Shown here: positions 47,932 through 59,111 of the stretch, in pieces
Position numbering within the stretch: position 1 is the first letter of the stretch
How the letters are laid out: the number at the start of each line of letters is the position of its first letter
Origin: Bifidobacterium breve
GTDB taxonomy: Bacteria > Actinomycetota > Actinomycetes > Nanopelagicales > Nanopelagicaceae
Direction of reading: 5' to 3'
Assembly (NCBI GenBank): GCA_945876865.1
Contig: CAMCPZ010000001.1
Coordinates: 37,956 to 101,955 of the forward strand
DNA: 64,000 nucleotides
The notes under the pieces: generated by a model
Seen by the model: the letters and a program-made list of their open reading frames with translations, nothing else
Databases searched by the model: none
Told to the model about the DNA's origin: nothing
Made by a program: the position numbers and the translations under genes

Positions 47932-48396
47932 TTGTCTTTAATTTCAAATTCTTATCAAGATGAAATGCAGCAGGCGCTAGAAATTGCTAAATCAGCGCTC
48001 GCTTCCGGTGATGTCCCAGTGGGCGCACTGGTATTAAATCCAGCGGGCGAAGTGATTTCAACTGGTTTTAATCGCAGAGAAATTGATAATGATCCAAGTG
48101 CACATGCTGAAATTATTGCGCTTCGTGAAGCTGCAATCGCGAATAGTTCTTGGCGTTTGGATGGTCACACAATTGTCGTGACACTTGAACCTTGCCCAAT
48201 GTGCGCAGGTGCAATTTCGCAGGCAAGAATAAAGACATTGGTATTTGGTGCTTGGGATGCAAAAGCTGGTGCGGTCGGCTCAGTTTGGGATGTTCTGCGT
48301 GATCCAAGAACGCTGCATCAGGTTGAAGTTATTTCAGGAGTGAATGAAAGCGAATGCGCTTTGCTATTAAGCGAGTTCTTCAAGAATAATCGTTAA
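47932..48396 (+). CDS. tadA: tRNA-specific adenosine deaminase
   Basis: DVPVGALVLN, AHAEIIALREAA, TLEPCPMCAGAI. Confidence 0.95.
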   Translation: MSLISNSYQDEMQQALEIAKSALASGDVPVGALVLNPAGEVISTGFNRREIDNDPSAHAEIIALREAAIANSSWRLDGHTIVVTLEPCPMCAGAISQARIKTLVFGAWDAKAGAVGSVWDVLRDPRTLHQVEVISGVNESECALLLSEFFKNNR

Positions 48397-48429
48397 CGAG
48401 CACTGCACTGGCTCGGTTACTCTTAACCA

Positions 48430-49275
48430 GTGAGTCCAATAACAACATATGCCTATCTTGGTCCAACCGGGACTTTCACTGAGGCAGCGCTTCGCCAAAT
48501 CGCAGGTGAATCAGATGTTCTGGTTCCTTATTCAAATGTAACTGCGGCACTCGACGCAGTCCGCGATGGCAAAGCTGAAAAAGTTTTAGTCCCAATTGAA
48601 AATTCTGTAGAGGGTGTTGTTTCTAGAACACTGGATGAATTAGCGGTCGGAACTCCACTAGTTGTAACTGCTGAAACAACTCTTCCAGTCTCCTTTGCAC
48701 TTATGGTTCTGCCCGAAAATGTTGGTAAGCCAATTACAAAAATTGCTACCCATCCCCACGCAGAAGCGCAATGCCGCTCTTATATTGCCAAGAACTATCC
48801 CCAAGCCGAGGTAGTTGAGATGTCATCAACCGCTGGCGCTGCTAAGGGATTGAAAGATGGAAATTATGATGCCGCCATTGCATCTGAAATTGCTGCAAAA
48901 AATTATGGTCTCAAAGTTATAGCCAGCGATATCGGCGATAACACCGGCGCAGTAACTCGATTTGTAGTGGCCCAAAAACCTGGTGAAACTCCAAAACCAA
49001 CCGGAAATGATCGAACTTCACTTGTTGCATTTATTGGAATTGATCACGCTGGAGCGCTACTAGAAATTCTTACAGAGTTTGCAAAACAAGATGTCAATTT
49101 AACTTTTATTCAATCACGTCCGACTGGCCGCGAACTCGGTCACTACCATTTCATCATTGATGCAGAAGGACATATTGCGGAGCCTAAAGTAGCTGCGGCC
49201 ATTGAAGGTGTGCGCAAAATTTGTGAGGACATTCGTTTCCTTGGCTCATATCCACGTGTTGGTAAAAGTAACTAG
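48430..49275 (+). CDS. pheA: Prephenate dehydratase with C-terminal ACT domain
   Basis: [61 protein letters not shown]. Confidence 0.95.
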   Translation: MSPITTYAYLGPTGTFTEAALRQIAGESDVLVPYSNVTAALDAVRDGKAEKVLVPIENSVEGVVSRTLDELAVGTPLVVTAETTLPVSFALMVLPENVGKPITKIATHPHAEAQCRSYIAKNYPQAEVVEMSSTAGAAKGLKDGNYDAAIASEIAAKNYGLKVIASDIGDNTGAVTRFVVAQKPGETPKPTGNDRTSLVAFIGIDHAGALLEILTEFAKQDVNLTFIQSRPTGRELGHYHFIIDAEGHIAEPKVAAAIEGVRKICEDIRFLGSYPRVGKSN

Positions 49276-49289
49276 ATAGGCTTGCACAC

Positions 49290-50555
49290 GTGATTGATCT
49301 AAAAACTTTACGGGAAAATCCTGATGCAATTCGCCATTCCCAGAAAGTTCGTGGCGAAGATGTTGCAGTTGTAGACCAACTAATCGAAGCCGATGCCCTA
49401 AGCAAGGCGGCGCTAAGTGAATTCGAAACTATTCGTGCTGAACAAAATGCCCTATCTAAATCAGTTGGTGCAGCTAAAGGTGATGAGAAAACGGCGCTTT
49501 TAGAGAATGCAAAAGAGCTAGCAAATAAGGTCAAGGCAGCAGATGCCAAGCGCGGCGAGCTTGAAGCTAAAACACGTGAATACTTATTAAAGATTTCAAA
49601 TTTAATTGATTTAGATGCGCCAGTTGGCGGCGAAGAAGATTTCAAGGTAATTGAAGAAATTGGTAAGCCACGCGATTTTAAGGGCGAGGGTTTTGAACCA
49701 AAAGATCATGTGGAATTAGGAAAACTGCTTAAGGCGATCGATACCGAGCGCGGTGCAAAAGTTGCAGGGTCGCGTTCTTATTACTTAACCGGTCCTGGCG
49801 CAATGTTGGAATTTGCACTTGTTAATTACGCAATCTCATCTGCAGTAAAAGCTGGATTCATCCCAGTAATTCCACCAGTTCTGGTAAATCCAGCTGCGAT
49901 GGAGGGCACCGGATTTCTTGGCCAAGCTGCAGAGAATGTTTACCACTTAGAAGAAGATGATGTTTATTTGGTTGGAACAAGTGAAGTTCCACTTGCTGCG
50001 TATCATATGGATGAAATTGTTGAGAATTTACCAATTAGGTATGCCGGTTATTCATCATGTTTCCGTCGCGAGGCTGGGACCTACGGCAAAGATACCCGCG
50101 GAATTATCCGTGTCCATCAATTCGATAAAGTTGAAATGTTCTCTTTTGTTAAACCTGAAGAGGCGAAAGCTGAACATTTGCGACTTCTCGAATGGGAGAA
50201 GGATTTTTTAAAGGCAATGGAAGTTCCATTTAGAGTTATAGATGTTGCATCTGGAGATTTAGGATCAAGTGCAATTCGTAAATTTGATTGTGAAGCCTGG
50301 ATACCGACTCAAGGCTCCTATCGCGAAGTAACTAGCACCTCTAATTGCACTGAATTTCAAGCGCGCAGATTAAATATTAGATATCGTGATGATTCTGGAA
50401 CTAAGCCAGTAGCAACACTAAATGGCACCCTCGTCGCAGTTCCAAGAATGATCGTTGCAATTTTTGAGAATCATCAAAATCAAGATGGATCAGTAAATGT
50501 GCCAAAGGCGCTTCGTCCCTTCTTAGGCGTAGATACTTTGGTGCCACCTTTATGA
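49290..50555 (+). CDS. serS: Seryl-tRNA synthetase
   Basis: [15 protein letters not shown] coiled-coil N-terminus; class II motifs [28 protein letters not shown] and [19 protein letters not shown]. Confidence 0.97.
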   Translation: MIDLKTLRENPDAIRHSQKVRGEDVAVVDQLIEADALSKAALSEFETIRAEQNALSKSVGAAKGDEKTALLENAKELANKVKAADAKRGELEAKTREYLLKISNLIDLDAPVGGEEDFKVIEEIGKPRDFKGEGFEPKDHVELGKLLKAIDTERGAKVAGSRSYYLTGPGAMLEFALVNYAISSAVKAGFIPVIPPVLVNPAAMEGTGFLGQAAENVYHLEEDDVYLVGTSEVPLAAYHMDEIVENLPIRYAGYSSCFRREAGTYGKDTRGIIRVHQFDKVEMFSFVKPEEAKAEHLRLLEWEKDFLKAMEVPFRVIDVASGDLGSSAIRKFDCEAWIPTQGSYREVTSTSNCTEFQARRLNIRYRDDSGTKPVATLNGTLVAVPRMIVAIFENHQNQDGSVNVPKALRPFLGVDTLVPPL

Positions 50556-51370
50556 TTCCAGGTAAGCGCCCTAAGTTAATTGCAACTGATTTAGATGGAA
50601 CGATAGTTCCACACCTTGGTCCGATCTCAGATCGCACAGTTGCGGCATTTAAAAAAGCTCATGATTTAGGAATTGAAATTTTCTATATAACTGGGCGACC
50701 ACCACGCTGGATGAATGAAATCCGTGATTCGTTTGGATTTGGAAATGCAGTGTGCGCTAATGGCGCAATCTTATATGACCTAATGAATGGCAGAGTTCTA
50801 GAGCAATGGCTGATGCCAAAGGAGAATCAATTAGAAGTTGTTAAGCGTCTGCGCAAACATCTTCCGGGTATTTATTTTGCCGTGGAATATGATGAAGAAT
50901 TCCATCGTGAAATCAAATACACAACTAAATGGGATATTGGTTTAGATAATATCGGTGTAGAAAATATTGAAGAGAAGATCGAACAACCAGCATTTAAAAT
51001 GCTTGGTCGATGTGGCAATAATGAATTTACATCTGATCAGATGTTAGAAATTGCTACGCGCGAACTAGATGGAATTGCAAACATAACCCATTCAAATTCA
51101 AGTGAATCACTAATCGAAATTTCTGCAGTTGGCGTAAGCAAGGGCGAGACTCTTGCAAAGATGGCCGCTCGCGCAGGGCTAACAAGTGAAGACTGCGTCA
51201 GCTTTGGCGATAACCCAAATGATTTCTCAATGCTGCAATGGGCATCAAGATCTTGGGCAATGTCTGATGGCCATCCCGATGGCTGGAAGCATGCAAAGTT
51301 TGTGGCCGAAGCCCACTATCACGACGGGGTTGCAATGGTCATTGAAGAACTCCTGGAATTGCCCGCTTAA
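50552..51370 (+). CDS. HAD superfamily hydrolase (Cof-like)
   Basis: [38 protein letters not shown]. Confidence 0.93.
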   Translation: MIPGKRPKLIATDLDGTIVPHLGPISDRTVAAFKKAHDLGIEIFYITGRPPRWMNEIRDSFGFGNAVCANGAILYDLMNGRVLEQWLMPKENQLEVVKRLRKHLPGIYFAVEYDEEFHREIKYTTKWDIGLDNIGVENIEEKIEQPAFKMLGRCGNNEFTSDQMLEIATRELDGIANITHSNSSESLIEISAVGVSKGETLAKMAARAGLTSEDCVSFGDNPNDFSMLQWASRSWAMSDGHPDGWKHAKFVAEAHYHDGVAMVIEELLELPA

Positions 51371-51395
51371 CTAGTTAGAGGGTAAGTTTGCCCAC

Positions 51396-51481
51396 GGAGG
51401 GCTCGCATAGCGGCCGAGTGCACCGGTCTTGAAAACCGGCAAACGAAAGTTTCGTGGGTTCAAATCCCACGCCCTCCGCCA
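51396..51481 (+). tRNA. tRNA-Ser (anticodon TGA)
   Basis: Acceptor GGAGGGC/GCCCTCC, anticodon loop CTTGAAA, long variable arm, GGTTCAAATCC T-arm, encoded CCA. Confidence 0.96.
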
Positions 51482-51582
51482 GTTTTCTTGATTATTTAGG
51501 GCAATTCCCGTGTGGGGGAATTCATAACTCTCAGAGGCAAATACATCTAGCAGGATTTAGCGATGCCCTGCAAAATTACCTC

Positions 51583-52383
51583 ATGGCTACTGGGGTATTT
51601 TCAGAATCACGAGCAAAGATAAAAGAGCGCACTCTTAGAACTGATCGATGGTGGTTACAACCGCTGATCACGTTTTCAGTTCTGATGAGCTTCATTGTTT
51701 ATGCAACTTTTCGCGCCTTTGAAAATAAATATTATTTTGCTGAACCTTTAGTTTCTCCACTTTACTCACCATGTCTTTCCACGGCATGTGTAGATGGCAC
51801 TTCACCGCTTGGACAACCATTCAATAGTCAGTATTTCGGAATCGGAATTTCACCAGCTCTATTTATTTTGATTTTCCCACTTGGATTCAGATTGACTTGC
51901 TATTACTACCGCAAGTCTTACTACCGGGCATTCTGGATGTCACCTCCTGCATGTGCAGTTGCCGAACCTCACGCAAAATACACAGGCGAAACTCGGGCCC
52001 CTTTAATTTTGCAGAATTCACACCGCTGGTTCTTTTATGCTGGCTTAGTTTTCAACGTCATTCTTACCTATGACGCAACCATTGCTTTCAGGAATGAAGA
52101 GAAAGAGTGGGGCCACATGAGCGTGGGAACTTTAGTTCTCGTTTTTAGCACAGTGATGCTCTGGCTGTATTCACTCTCATGTCATACCTGTCGCCACACA
52201 ATTGGTGGGCGATTAAAACATTTCTCTAAGCACCCAATTCGCTACAAGACTTGGACTTGGATTTCAGCCCTAAATCATAAGCATCCAACATTTGCTTGGA
52301 TCTCACTCTTCGGAGTTGCTTTTGCCGATATCTACGTCCGCCAAGTTGCATCTGGCGCCTGGACCAATTTCTACTTCTTCTAA
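51583..52383 (+). CDS. Succinate dehydrogenase membrane anchor, Sdh1/Rv0249c-like
   Basis: Multi-TM protein directly upstream of sdhA; SCHTCRHTIGG, HKHPTFAWISLFGVAFADIYVR. The longer ORF (51454) overlaps the tRNA. Confidence 0.8.
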   Translation: MATGVFSESRAKIKERTLRTDRWWLQPLITFSVLMSFIVYATFRAFENKYYFAEPLVSPLYSPCLSTACVDGTSPLGQPFNSQYFGIGISPALFILIFPLGFRLTCYYYRKSYYRAFWMSPPACAVAEPHAKYTGETRAPLILQNSHRWFFYAGLVFNVILTYDATIAFRNEEKEWGHMSVGTLVLVFSTVMLWLYSLSCHTCRHTIGGRLKHFSKHPIRYKTWTWISALNHKHPTFAWISLFGVAFADIYVRQVASGAWTNFYFF

Positions 52384-52395
52384 AGAGAGAAACTA

Positions 52396-54279
52396 ATGAC
52401 ATCACTTGAAAAACATAAGTACGACGTAGTCGTTATCGGTGCCGGTGGTGCCGGACTTCGTGCTGCAGTTGAGGCACGTGCTGCCGGACTTCGCGTAGCA
52501 ATTGTTTGCAAGTCTTTATTCGGTAAGGCCCACACTGTTATGGCTGAAGGCGGCGCCGCAGCATCAATGGGTAACGTCAATGAGAAAGATAATTGGCAGG
52601 TTCACTTCCGCGACACTATGCGCGGTGGAAAATTTTTAAATCATTATCGAATGGCAGAACTACACGCCAAGGAATCACCAGATCGCATCTGGGAACTTGA
52701 AGTATGGGGCGCTCTCTTTGATCGCACTAAAGAGGGAAAGATTAGCCAGCGTAACTTTGGTGGCCACGAATACCCTCGCTTAGCTCACGTCGGCGATCGC
52801 ACTGGTCTTGAATTAATTCGCACAATGCAACAGCGCATTGTTGCGTTGCAACAGCAAGATGCTAAAGAGAGTGGCAACGCAGAAAGCCACATAAAAGTAT
52901 TCGCTGAACTCACAATCACCGAAATCCTAAAAGAGAACGGCAAGATTGCTGGTGCTTATGGCTACTGGCGCGAGAATGGCAATGAAGTTTTATTTGAAGC
53001 CCCAACAGTAATTATTGCTACTGGCGGTGTTGGTAAGACTTTTAAGATTACATCTAACTCTTGGGAAGGCACTGGCGATGGCCACGCCCTCGCACTCAAA
53101 GCTGGAGCAAATCTAGTTGATATGGAATTCTTGCAATTCCACCCAACCGGAATGGTCTGGCCACCATCAGTTCGCGGAATTCTTGTAACTGAATCAGTTC
53201 GTGGTGAAGGTGGAATTCTTACCAACTCACTTGGCGAACGCTTCATGTTCAAATACATCCCAGAAGTTTTCAAAGATAAATATGCTGACAATGAAGCAGA
53301 GGCAGATCGTTGGTATCTAGATCAAGATAACAACCGTCGTCCACCCGAGCTTCTTCCACGTGATGAAGTTTCTCGCGCAATCAATGCTGAAGTTAAAGCT
53401 GGTCGCGGTACCGAACATGGTGGCGTGTATCTTGATGTTTCAAAGCGAATTCCGGCAGATGTAATTAAGAAGCGCTTGCCTTCGATGTGGCACCAGTTCT
53501 ATGAATTAGCTGGTGTAGATATCACTAAGGAAGCAATGGAAGTTGGTCCTACTTGTCACTATGTAATGGGTGGCGTTGAAGTAGAACCAGATACCGCAGC
53601 AGCGATCGGAGTTCCTGGTCTATTTGCAGCTGGTGAAGTTGCTGGTGGAATGCACGGATCAAATCGTCTAGGTGGAAACTCACTTTCAGATTTATTAGTG
53701 TTTGGTCGCCGCGCAGGAATGGGCGCAGTCGAATATGTTAAGAAGAATCCAACTGCAACAGTTTCAGAGAAAGCTATTGCAGATGCAGCAGCCAGAATCG
53801 AAGCACCATTTAGTCGTGCTGGTGGCGAGAATTCGTACTCATTGCATGCAGAACTGCAAGAAGTAACTCACAACCTGGTCGGAATCATCCGCACTGGAAA
53901 AGAAGTTGAAGAAGCTATCGAGAAGATTGCAGCAATTCGCGCTCGCAGTGCAAATGTTGCAGTTGCTGGTGGACGTCAGTTCAACCCAGGTTTCCACTTA
54001 GCTTTCGACTTAGACAATATGTTGTTAGTCGCCGAGAGCACCGCTAAGTCAGCTCTACTTCGCGAAGAATCTCGCGGTGGACATACTCGCGATGATTTCC
54101 CAGGCATGAGTTCAAAGTGGCGCCAGGTAAATCACATCTCAAGTTTTGATGGCAAGAATGTAAATGTAAAAGCCCAACCACTGCCACCAATACCTAAAGA
54201 GCTATTTGATCTCTTTGATATCCACGAACTTGAAAAATACATGACACCAGAAGAAATTGTGAAAGGTGGTTCCAACTAA
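52396..54279 (+). CDS. sdhA: Succinate dehydrogenase/fumarate reductase flavoprotein subunit
   Basis: VIGAGGAGLRAAVEARAAG, KAHTVMAEGG, EFLQFHPTGM, GVEVEPDTAAAIGVPGLFAAGEVAGGMHGSNRLGGNSL. Confidence 0.97.
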   Translation: MTSLEKHKYDVVVIGAGGAGLRAAVEARAAGLRVAIVCKSLFGKAHTVMAEGGAAASMGNVNEKDNWQVHFRDTMRGGKFLNHYRMAELHAKESPDRIWELEVWGALFDRTKEGKISQRNFGGHEYPRLAHVGDRTGLELIRTMQQRIVALQQQDAKESGNAESHIKVFAELTITEILKENGKIAGAYGYWRENGNEVLFEAPTVIIATGGVGKTFKITSNSWEGTGDGHALALKAGANLVDMEFLQFHPTGMVWPPSVRGILVTESVRGEGGILTNSLGERFMFKYIPEVFKDKYADNEAEADRWYLDQDNNRRPPELLPRDEVSRAINAEVKAGRGTEHGGVYLDVSKRIPADVIKKRLPSMWHQFYELAGVDITKEAMEVGPTCHYVMGGVEVEPDTAAAIGVPGLFAAGEVAGGMHGSNRLGGNSLSDLLVFGRRAGMGAVEYVKKNPTATVSEKAIADAAARIEAPFSRAGGENSYSLHAELQEVTHNLVGIIRTGKEVEEAIEKIAAIRARSANVAVAGGRQFNPGFHLAFDLDNMLLVAESTAKSALLREESRGGHTRDDFPGMSSKWRQVNHISSFDGKNVNVKAQPLPPIPKELFDLFDIHELEKYMTPEEIVKGGSN

Positions 54280-55040
54280 TGGCCCGCAAACTCAAACTTC
54301 GTATCTGGCGTGGCGACGCAACAGATGGTGGACTTAAAAACGTTGAAGTAGAAGCAAATGATGGTGAAGTAGTTCTAGATTTAATTCACCGCGTCCAAGC
54401 AACCCAGATGGGCGATCTAGCGGTTCGCTGGAATTGCAAAGCCGGTAAGTGCGGATCTTGTTCGATGGAAATTAACGGTAAGCCACGTCTTGCTTGCATG
54501 ACCCAAGTTTCCTCATTCCCTGAAGGCGAAGAAATTACTGTCACACCACTTCGCGCATTCCCAGTTATCAAAGATTTAGTAACCGATGTTTCATTTAACT
54601 ACCGCAAGGCTATGGAAATCCCTTCATACGAGCATCCAAAGAACCTTGCTCCTGGTGAAGCTCGAATGGAACAAATCGATGTCGAGCGCAGCCAAGAATT
54701 CCGTAAGTGCATTGAATGCTTCTTATGCCAAGACGTATGCCACGTTGTTCGCGATCACGAAGAGAATAAGAAATCTTTCGCAGGACCGCGCTTCTTTATT
54801 CGTATTGCTGAATTAGATATGCATCCACTTGATATGTTGAAGAATCGCAAGCAGAAGGCTCAAGAAGAGCACGGCCTTGGAATGTGTAACATCACAAAGT
54901 GCTGCACCGAAGTTTGCCCAGAACATATTCGCATCACCGATAACGCAATCATCCCGATGAAAGAGCGTGTAGTTGATGTTAAATATGACCCAGTTCGCTG
55001 GTTAGGGTCAAAGATTCGCAAACGCGAGGGTATTGTTTAA
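54279..55040 (+). CDS. sdhB: Succinate dehydrogenase iron-sulfur subunit
   Basis: WNCKAGKCGSCSMEINGKPRLAC, CIECFLCQDVCHV, CNITKCCTEVCPEHI. Confidence 0.96.
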   Translation: MARKLKLRIWRGDATDGGLKNVEVEANDGEVVLDLIHRVQATQMGDLAVRWNCKAGKCGSCSMEINGKPRLACMTQVSSFPEGEEITVTPLRAFPVIKDLVTDVSFNYRKAMEIPSYEHPKNLAPGEARMEQIDVERSQEFRKCIECFLCQDVCHVVRDHEENKKSFAGPRFFIRIAELDMHPLDMLKNRKQKAQEEHGLGMCNITKCCTEVCPEHIRITDNAIIPMKERVVDVKYDPVRWLGSKIRKREGIV

Positions 55041-55043
55041 TAC

Positions 55044-55397
55044 ATGATTCCACTGCTGCTCGTCGCATTTGGCGGAGTAGCAGGAACTCTGGTTCGTTAT
55101 GCAATCGGAGTTCTGATTCCAGAAGATAGACCGGGAACCCTTGCTGCAAATTTAATCGGTGTTGCCCTTGCTTCAGCTCTACTAGTTTTAATGGAACGTC
55201 GTGGGATTACTCAACTGCGGTTAATTCTGCTTCCAGGTTTCTGTGCCGGTATGACAACTTTCTCGGCAGTTACAGTTCATTCAATTGAACCATCTGATGG
55301 TGGATTTTTTTATCTTGCAACCACCGTGATTCTAAGTTTGTTGATTGTTGTAATTGTCTTACCAATTGCCCGAAAAATGATTCCGGTGCGCAGATGA
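55044..55397 (+). CDS. crcB: CrcB/FluC family fluoride channel subunit
   Basis: GGVAGTLVRYAIG, AANLIGVALAS, GFCAGMTTFSAVTVHS. Confidence 0.88.
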   Translation: MIPLLLVAFGGVAGTLVRYAIGVLIPEDRPGTLAANLIGVALASALLVLMERRGITQLRLILLPGFCAGMTTFSAVTVHSIEPSDGGFFYLATTVILSLLIVVIVLPIARKMIPVRR

Positions 55398-55732
55398 ATA
55401 CGCTGCTTATAATTCTTGGAGCATCTATTGGCGCACCTGCCCGGTATGCAATTGATCAATACATCAGACGATTTACCACAAAACCGTATGGCACATTTTC
55501 GGTAAACATCTTAGGTTCTTTCCTAATTGGCTTAACTTTCAAATCATCAGAAAACGTAAATGGCCTACTTGCAATTGGGTTTGCTGGTGCATTTACCACT
55601 TGGTCTACTTTTATGTTGGATCTGTATCTAGCCTACGAATTACGTCGCTATAAGGATGCACTAATAAATGTTGGCGCTTCTCTAATTTTTGGACTCCTTG
55701 CCGCTTGGGTCGGAGTGCAAATAGTTAGTTAG
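55394..55732 (+). CDS. crcB: CrcB/FluC family fluoride channel subunit (second copy)
   Basis: GASIGAPARYAIDQYI, GTFSVNILGSFLIGL, GFAGAFTTWSTFMLD. Confidence 0.92.
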   Translation: MNTLLIILGASIGAPARYAIDQYIRRFTTKPYGTFSVNILGSFLIGLTFKSSENVNGLLAIGFAGAFTTWSTFMLDLYLAYELRRYKDALINVGASLIFGLLAAWVGVQIVS

Positions 55733-57167
55733 CTTTAGTTAAATTAGAAATCCAGACTTCAACTTCATCTGGATGACTTGGTAACTTATTAGATAAAACT
55801 CGACAACCTGTTTCGGTAACGAGAACATCATCTTCAATGCGAACTCCGATACCGCGATATTGGGCCGAAAACAGTTCATCATCTGGATGGATATAAAGCC
55901 CTGGCTCGACAGTAAGAATCATTCCGGCCTCTAAAACGCCATCTCGATATTGCTCGACCCTTGCTTCATTGCAATCATGAACATCGATTCCCAACATATG
56001 GCTTACACCGTGCACTGTCCAACGCTTATGTAATCCCATATCTGGATCAAGAGACTCGGCCGCAGAAACTGGAAGCACTCCCAGTCTCTCTAAACCTTTA
56101 GCTAAAACTTCATGAGATGCATTTGTAATATCTTTAAACTTTGCACCTGGTTTAACTGCTGCAAACCCAGCTTTCTGTGCCTCGTAAACCAACATATAAA
56201 TCTCGCGTTGGGCTGGTGAAAACTTTCCATTTATCGGCAAAGTTCTAGTGATATCTGCTGTGTAAAACGATTCAACTTCAACACCGGCATCAATCAAAAT
56301 CAAATCACCGTTTCTAACTTCGCCATCGTTTCTAATCCAATGCAAAATACAGGCGTGCGCACCTGATGCCGCAATGGTGTCGTATCCAAGTTCATTTCCT
56401 TCAACACGAGCCCGACCAAAAAAAGCCGCTTCAATTACTCGCTCGCCACGTTTTGTCTCAGTCGCGACATCAAACACCCGGACCATATCGGCAAAGCCAC
56501 GGTTTGTAGCATCAACCGCTTTCTGCATTTCAGCAATCTCGTATGAATCTTTAATCAATCTAATTTCAGAGAGATAAGTGACTAACTCTGCAGTCGCTTC
56601 TTTATCTTTAGATAATTTTTTATCTACAACTTTGTTCTCGCCTCTTACATAAACAGTTGGTTTTTCATTACTTAAGAATTTATCTAGATCTTCAACCTGT
56701 CGCACCGCAAGGCCATATTTGCGCTCGGTTTCTTCTAAAGTCATTCGACGGCCAACCCAGAATTCGCCATATTTAGCATCCCGATAAAACTCGGTGGTGT
56801 TGCGCGAAGATCGTGGGTGGATAAACAAGAGTGCTTCGTGGCCATTTGAATTCGGCTCAAGAATAAAGACTGAATCTGGAACTGCATCTCCTGCAGTTAT
56901 TCCCGTGAAATAAGAGAATGCCGAATGTGCGCGGAAGCGATAATCAGTATCACTGCTTCGAGTTTTCAATCCACCCGCCGGAATAATTACTCGCTTACCT
57001 GGATACTTCTTCGAAAGTTTTTCAATTCGCACTTTGACGAACGGGATAGCTTCGCTTGGAACAATTCCTTCGAGTGGAGTTGGCGCCCAACCGGTCTTCA
57101 TAAATTCAGCTAGGCCACGAGGATTTGCCGCATCATATTTACGGCTGCCATCTTTCTGTTCATTCAT
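55725..57167 (-). CDS. Xaa-Pro aminopeptidase (aminopeptidase P family)
   Basis: DLILIDAGVEVESFYTADITRTLPINGKF, HGVSHMLGIDVHD, GMILTVEPGLYI, GIGVRIEDDVLVTE. Confidence 0.94.
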   Translation of the reverse strand: MNEQKDGSRKYDAANPRGLAEFMKTGWAPTPLEGIVPSEAIPFVKVRIEKLSKKYPGKRVIIPAGGLKTRSSDTDYRFRAHSAFSYFTGITAGDAVPDSVFILEPNSNGHEALLFIHPRSSRNTTEFYRDAKYGEFWVGRRMTLEETERKYGLAVRQVEDLDKFLSNEKPTVYVRGENKVVDKKLSKDKEATAELVTYLSEIRLIKDSYEIAEMQKAVDATNRGFADMVRVFDVATETKRGERVIEAAFFGRARVEGNELGYDTIAASGAHACILHWIRNDGEVRNGDLILIDAGVEVESFYTADITRTLPINGKFSPAQREIYMLVYEAQKAGFAAVKPGAKFKDITNASHEVLAKGLERLGVLPVSAAESLDPDMGLHKRWTVHGVSHMLGIDVHDCNEARVEQYRDGVLEAGMILTVEPGLYIHPDDELFSAQYRGIGVRIEDDVLVTETGCRVLSNKLPSHPDEVEVWISNLTKAN

Positions 57168-57232
57168 GGTTTAAGCCTAACCCCTCGCAGAAGATAGTTC
57201 TATCAAATCACCAACTTAGATATATTCGAGGC

Positions 57233-57853
57233 ATGAGTATCGAACTTCTCTTCAAACAGATTCAATCATTGTTGGATGGAGAGAGCCCTCGAACCTTGAT
57301 TGGAATAGTCGGAAAACCCGGTGCCGGCAAATCCACGGTTGTTGAAGAAATCTCAAAGAAATTTGGCTCCAAGTTAGTTTCAATAATCCCGATGGATGGA
57401 TTTCATTTAAGTAATGAAGAACTAATTTCTTTAGGTCGCCGTGAACGAAAAGGCGCTCCAGATACCTTTGATGTCGAAAGCTTTACCTCACTTATTAAAA
57501 GAGTAAAGAGTGATAGCAATGTTGACCATAAGTTTCCAATCTTTCACCGCGAAATCGAAGCATCAATAGCAGATGAGGGTATGGTTCTCAAAGAATCGAA
57601 AGTTGTAGTCATCGAAGGTAATTATTTATTTTCCGACGATCACAATTGGGATGGAATTTATCCGTTACTTGACCACACCTGGTTTATTGAAATTGCTGAC
57701 GAAGTTAGAATCAAAAGACTTATTGCGCGACATATCCGATATGGAAAGACTCCCGAAGAGGCAGAAGTCTGGTCACGGGGCAGCGATGAAACCAACGCTC
57801 GGTTTATTGACTTAACGGCCTACCGAGCAGAAAACTTAATCAAACTTAGTTAA
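57233..57853 (+). CDS. P-loop nucleoside/sugar kinase-like protein (uridine kinase/pantothenate kinase superfamily)
   Basis: GIVGKPGAGKST, IPMDGFHLSNEEL, RKGAPDTFDVESF, VVIEGNYLF. Confidence 0.85.
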   Translation: MSIELLFKQIQSLLDGESPRTLIGIVGKPGAGKSTVVEEISKKFGSKLVSIIPMDGFHLSNEELISLGRRERKGAPDTFDVESFTSLIKRVKSDSNVDHKFPIFHREIEASIADEGMVLKESKVVVIEGNYLFSDDHNWDGIYPLLDHTWFIEIADEVRIKRLIARHIRYGKTPEEAEVWSRGSDETNARFIDLTAYRAENLIKLS

Positions 57854-57944
57854 ATCGGTAATAAACCCTAGTTTAATCCCTAGACCTCACATAACCTGCT
57901 CTTGTGCGCAGCAAATTGAATTTTGGCAGAAAGAGAAAATAACC

Positions 57945-59048
57945 ATGAAAATTAAGCAAATTGACGTCTTCCAAAAAACTTACACTATGTCAGCTGGCAA
58001 GTTTGTTATCTCAGGCGGCAAAGTCGCAAGCGATCAAGATTCCACAATTGTCCGAATCGAAACTGACAACGGTCTAGTCGGCTGGGGTGAGCAATGTGTT
58101 TTCTCTCCAGGATATTTAGTAGCCCATGGTGATGGCGCACGAGCCGCTTTAAAGTTATTGGCACCGGCAGTTTTAGGAATGGATCCAAGCACACCCGAAT
58201 TAATTTATGGTGTCATGGAAAAAACGATGAAGGGTCATTATTACGCTAAGGCGGCAATCGATATTGCGTGCTGGGATCTCTTTGGCCAGAGCACAAACAT
58301 GTCAGTGAGTGATCTTTTAGGTGGGACCCATAGAACACAGATTCCACTTTATGCACCAATCAGTATGGCTAGCCCAGATGAAATGAAAGATGATTGTGCT
58401 AAATGGAAATCATTTGGATATAAAAGATTCCAAATGAAAGTTGGCGGAGATTATGAAACCGACCTTAAACGTGTTGAAGCCTGTATGTCAGTTATCGAAG
58501 GTGCAGAACGGATTATTTTTGATGCCAACGGCAATTGGACACAACATGAAGCCGTGCAGATAGTCGCTGCATTAGATGGACTAAAAATATTTGTAGAACA
58601 GCCATGTGCAACCATGGAAGAAAGCGCCAGAGTAAAGGCACGAAGTCGTCAACCATTTATTCTTGATGAAAGTTTGCTTACTAGCGCTGATGTATTGCGC
58701 GCCCATGAACTAAATGCAATGGATGCAGTAATGCTAAAAATTTCTCGCTTCGGTGGAATTACACCAGTGAAAAAAGCCCGCGACATAAGTATGGAGCTAG
58801 GCCTTGCTCTAACTGTCGAAGATTCCGGCGGCGGCGACATCATTACAGCTGCAATGGCACACTTTTCTGCAAGCACGCCAGATCGCTTCTTTATGAATGG
58901 CTTCTTCACGGGATCTATGGTCAAGGAGAGAATTACCGAATGGGGTTGCAAAAATTCAGGTGGCTTCGGTGAATTACCTACCGGAACAGGTCTAGGAATT
59001 TCCGTGGATAAAGAGATTTTAGGTAAACCTATTGCGACCTACGCATAG
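57945..59048 (+). CDS. Enolase-superfamily mandelate racemase/muconate lactonizing enzyme family protein
   Basis: AKAAIDIACWDLFGQ, FQMKVGGD, FDANGNWTQ, FVEQPC, LTVEDSGGGDIITAA. Confidence 0.88.
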   Translation: MKIKQIDVFQKTYTMSAGKFVISGGKVASDQDSTIVRIETDNGLVGWGEQCVFSPGYLVAHGDGARAALKLLAPAVLGMDPSTPELIYGVMEKTMKGHYYAKAAIDIACWDLFGQSTNMSVSDLLGGTHRTQIPLYAPISMASPDEMKDDCAKWKSFGYKRFQMKVGGDYETDLKRVEACMSVIEGAERIIFDANGNWTQHEAVQIVAALDGLKIFVEQPCATMEESARVKARSRQPFILDESLLTSADVLRAHELNAMDAVMLKISRFGGITPVKKARDISMELGLALTVEDSGGGDIITAAMAHFSASTPDRFFMNGFFTGSMVKERITEWGCKNSGGFGELPTGTGLGISVDKEILGKPIATYA

Positions 59049-59111
59049 TTGAGTCGTGAAATATGTAGTTATTAGAATCCTTAGTAAACCTGTAAACTTT
59101 CCTCACCACTT

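Noticed and set aside
51454-51582. N-terminal extension of the SDH anchor ORF
   Set aside because: Begins inside tRNA-Ser(TGA); the ATG at 51583 is the plausible start.
55030-55050. Fluoride riboswitch before the crcB pair
   Set aside because: Only about 3 bp separate sdhB from the first crcB; no room for the aptamer.
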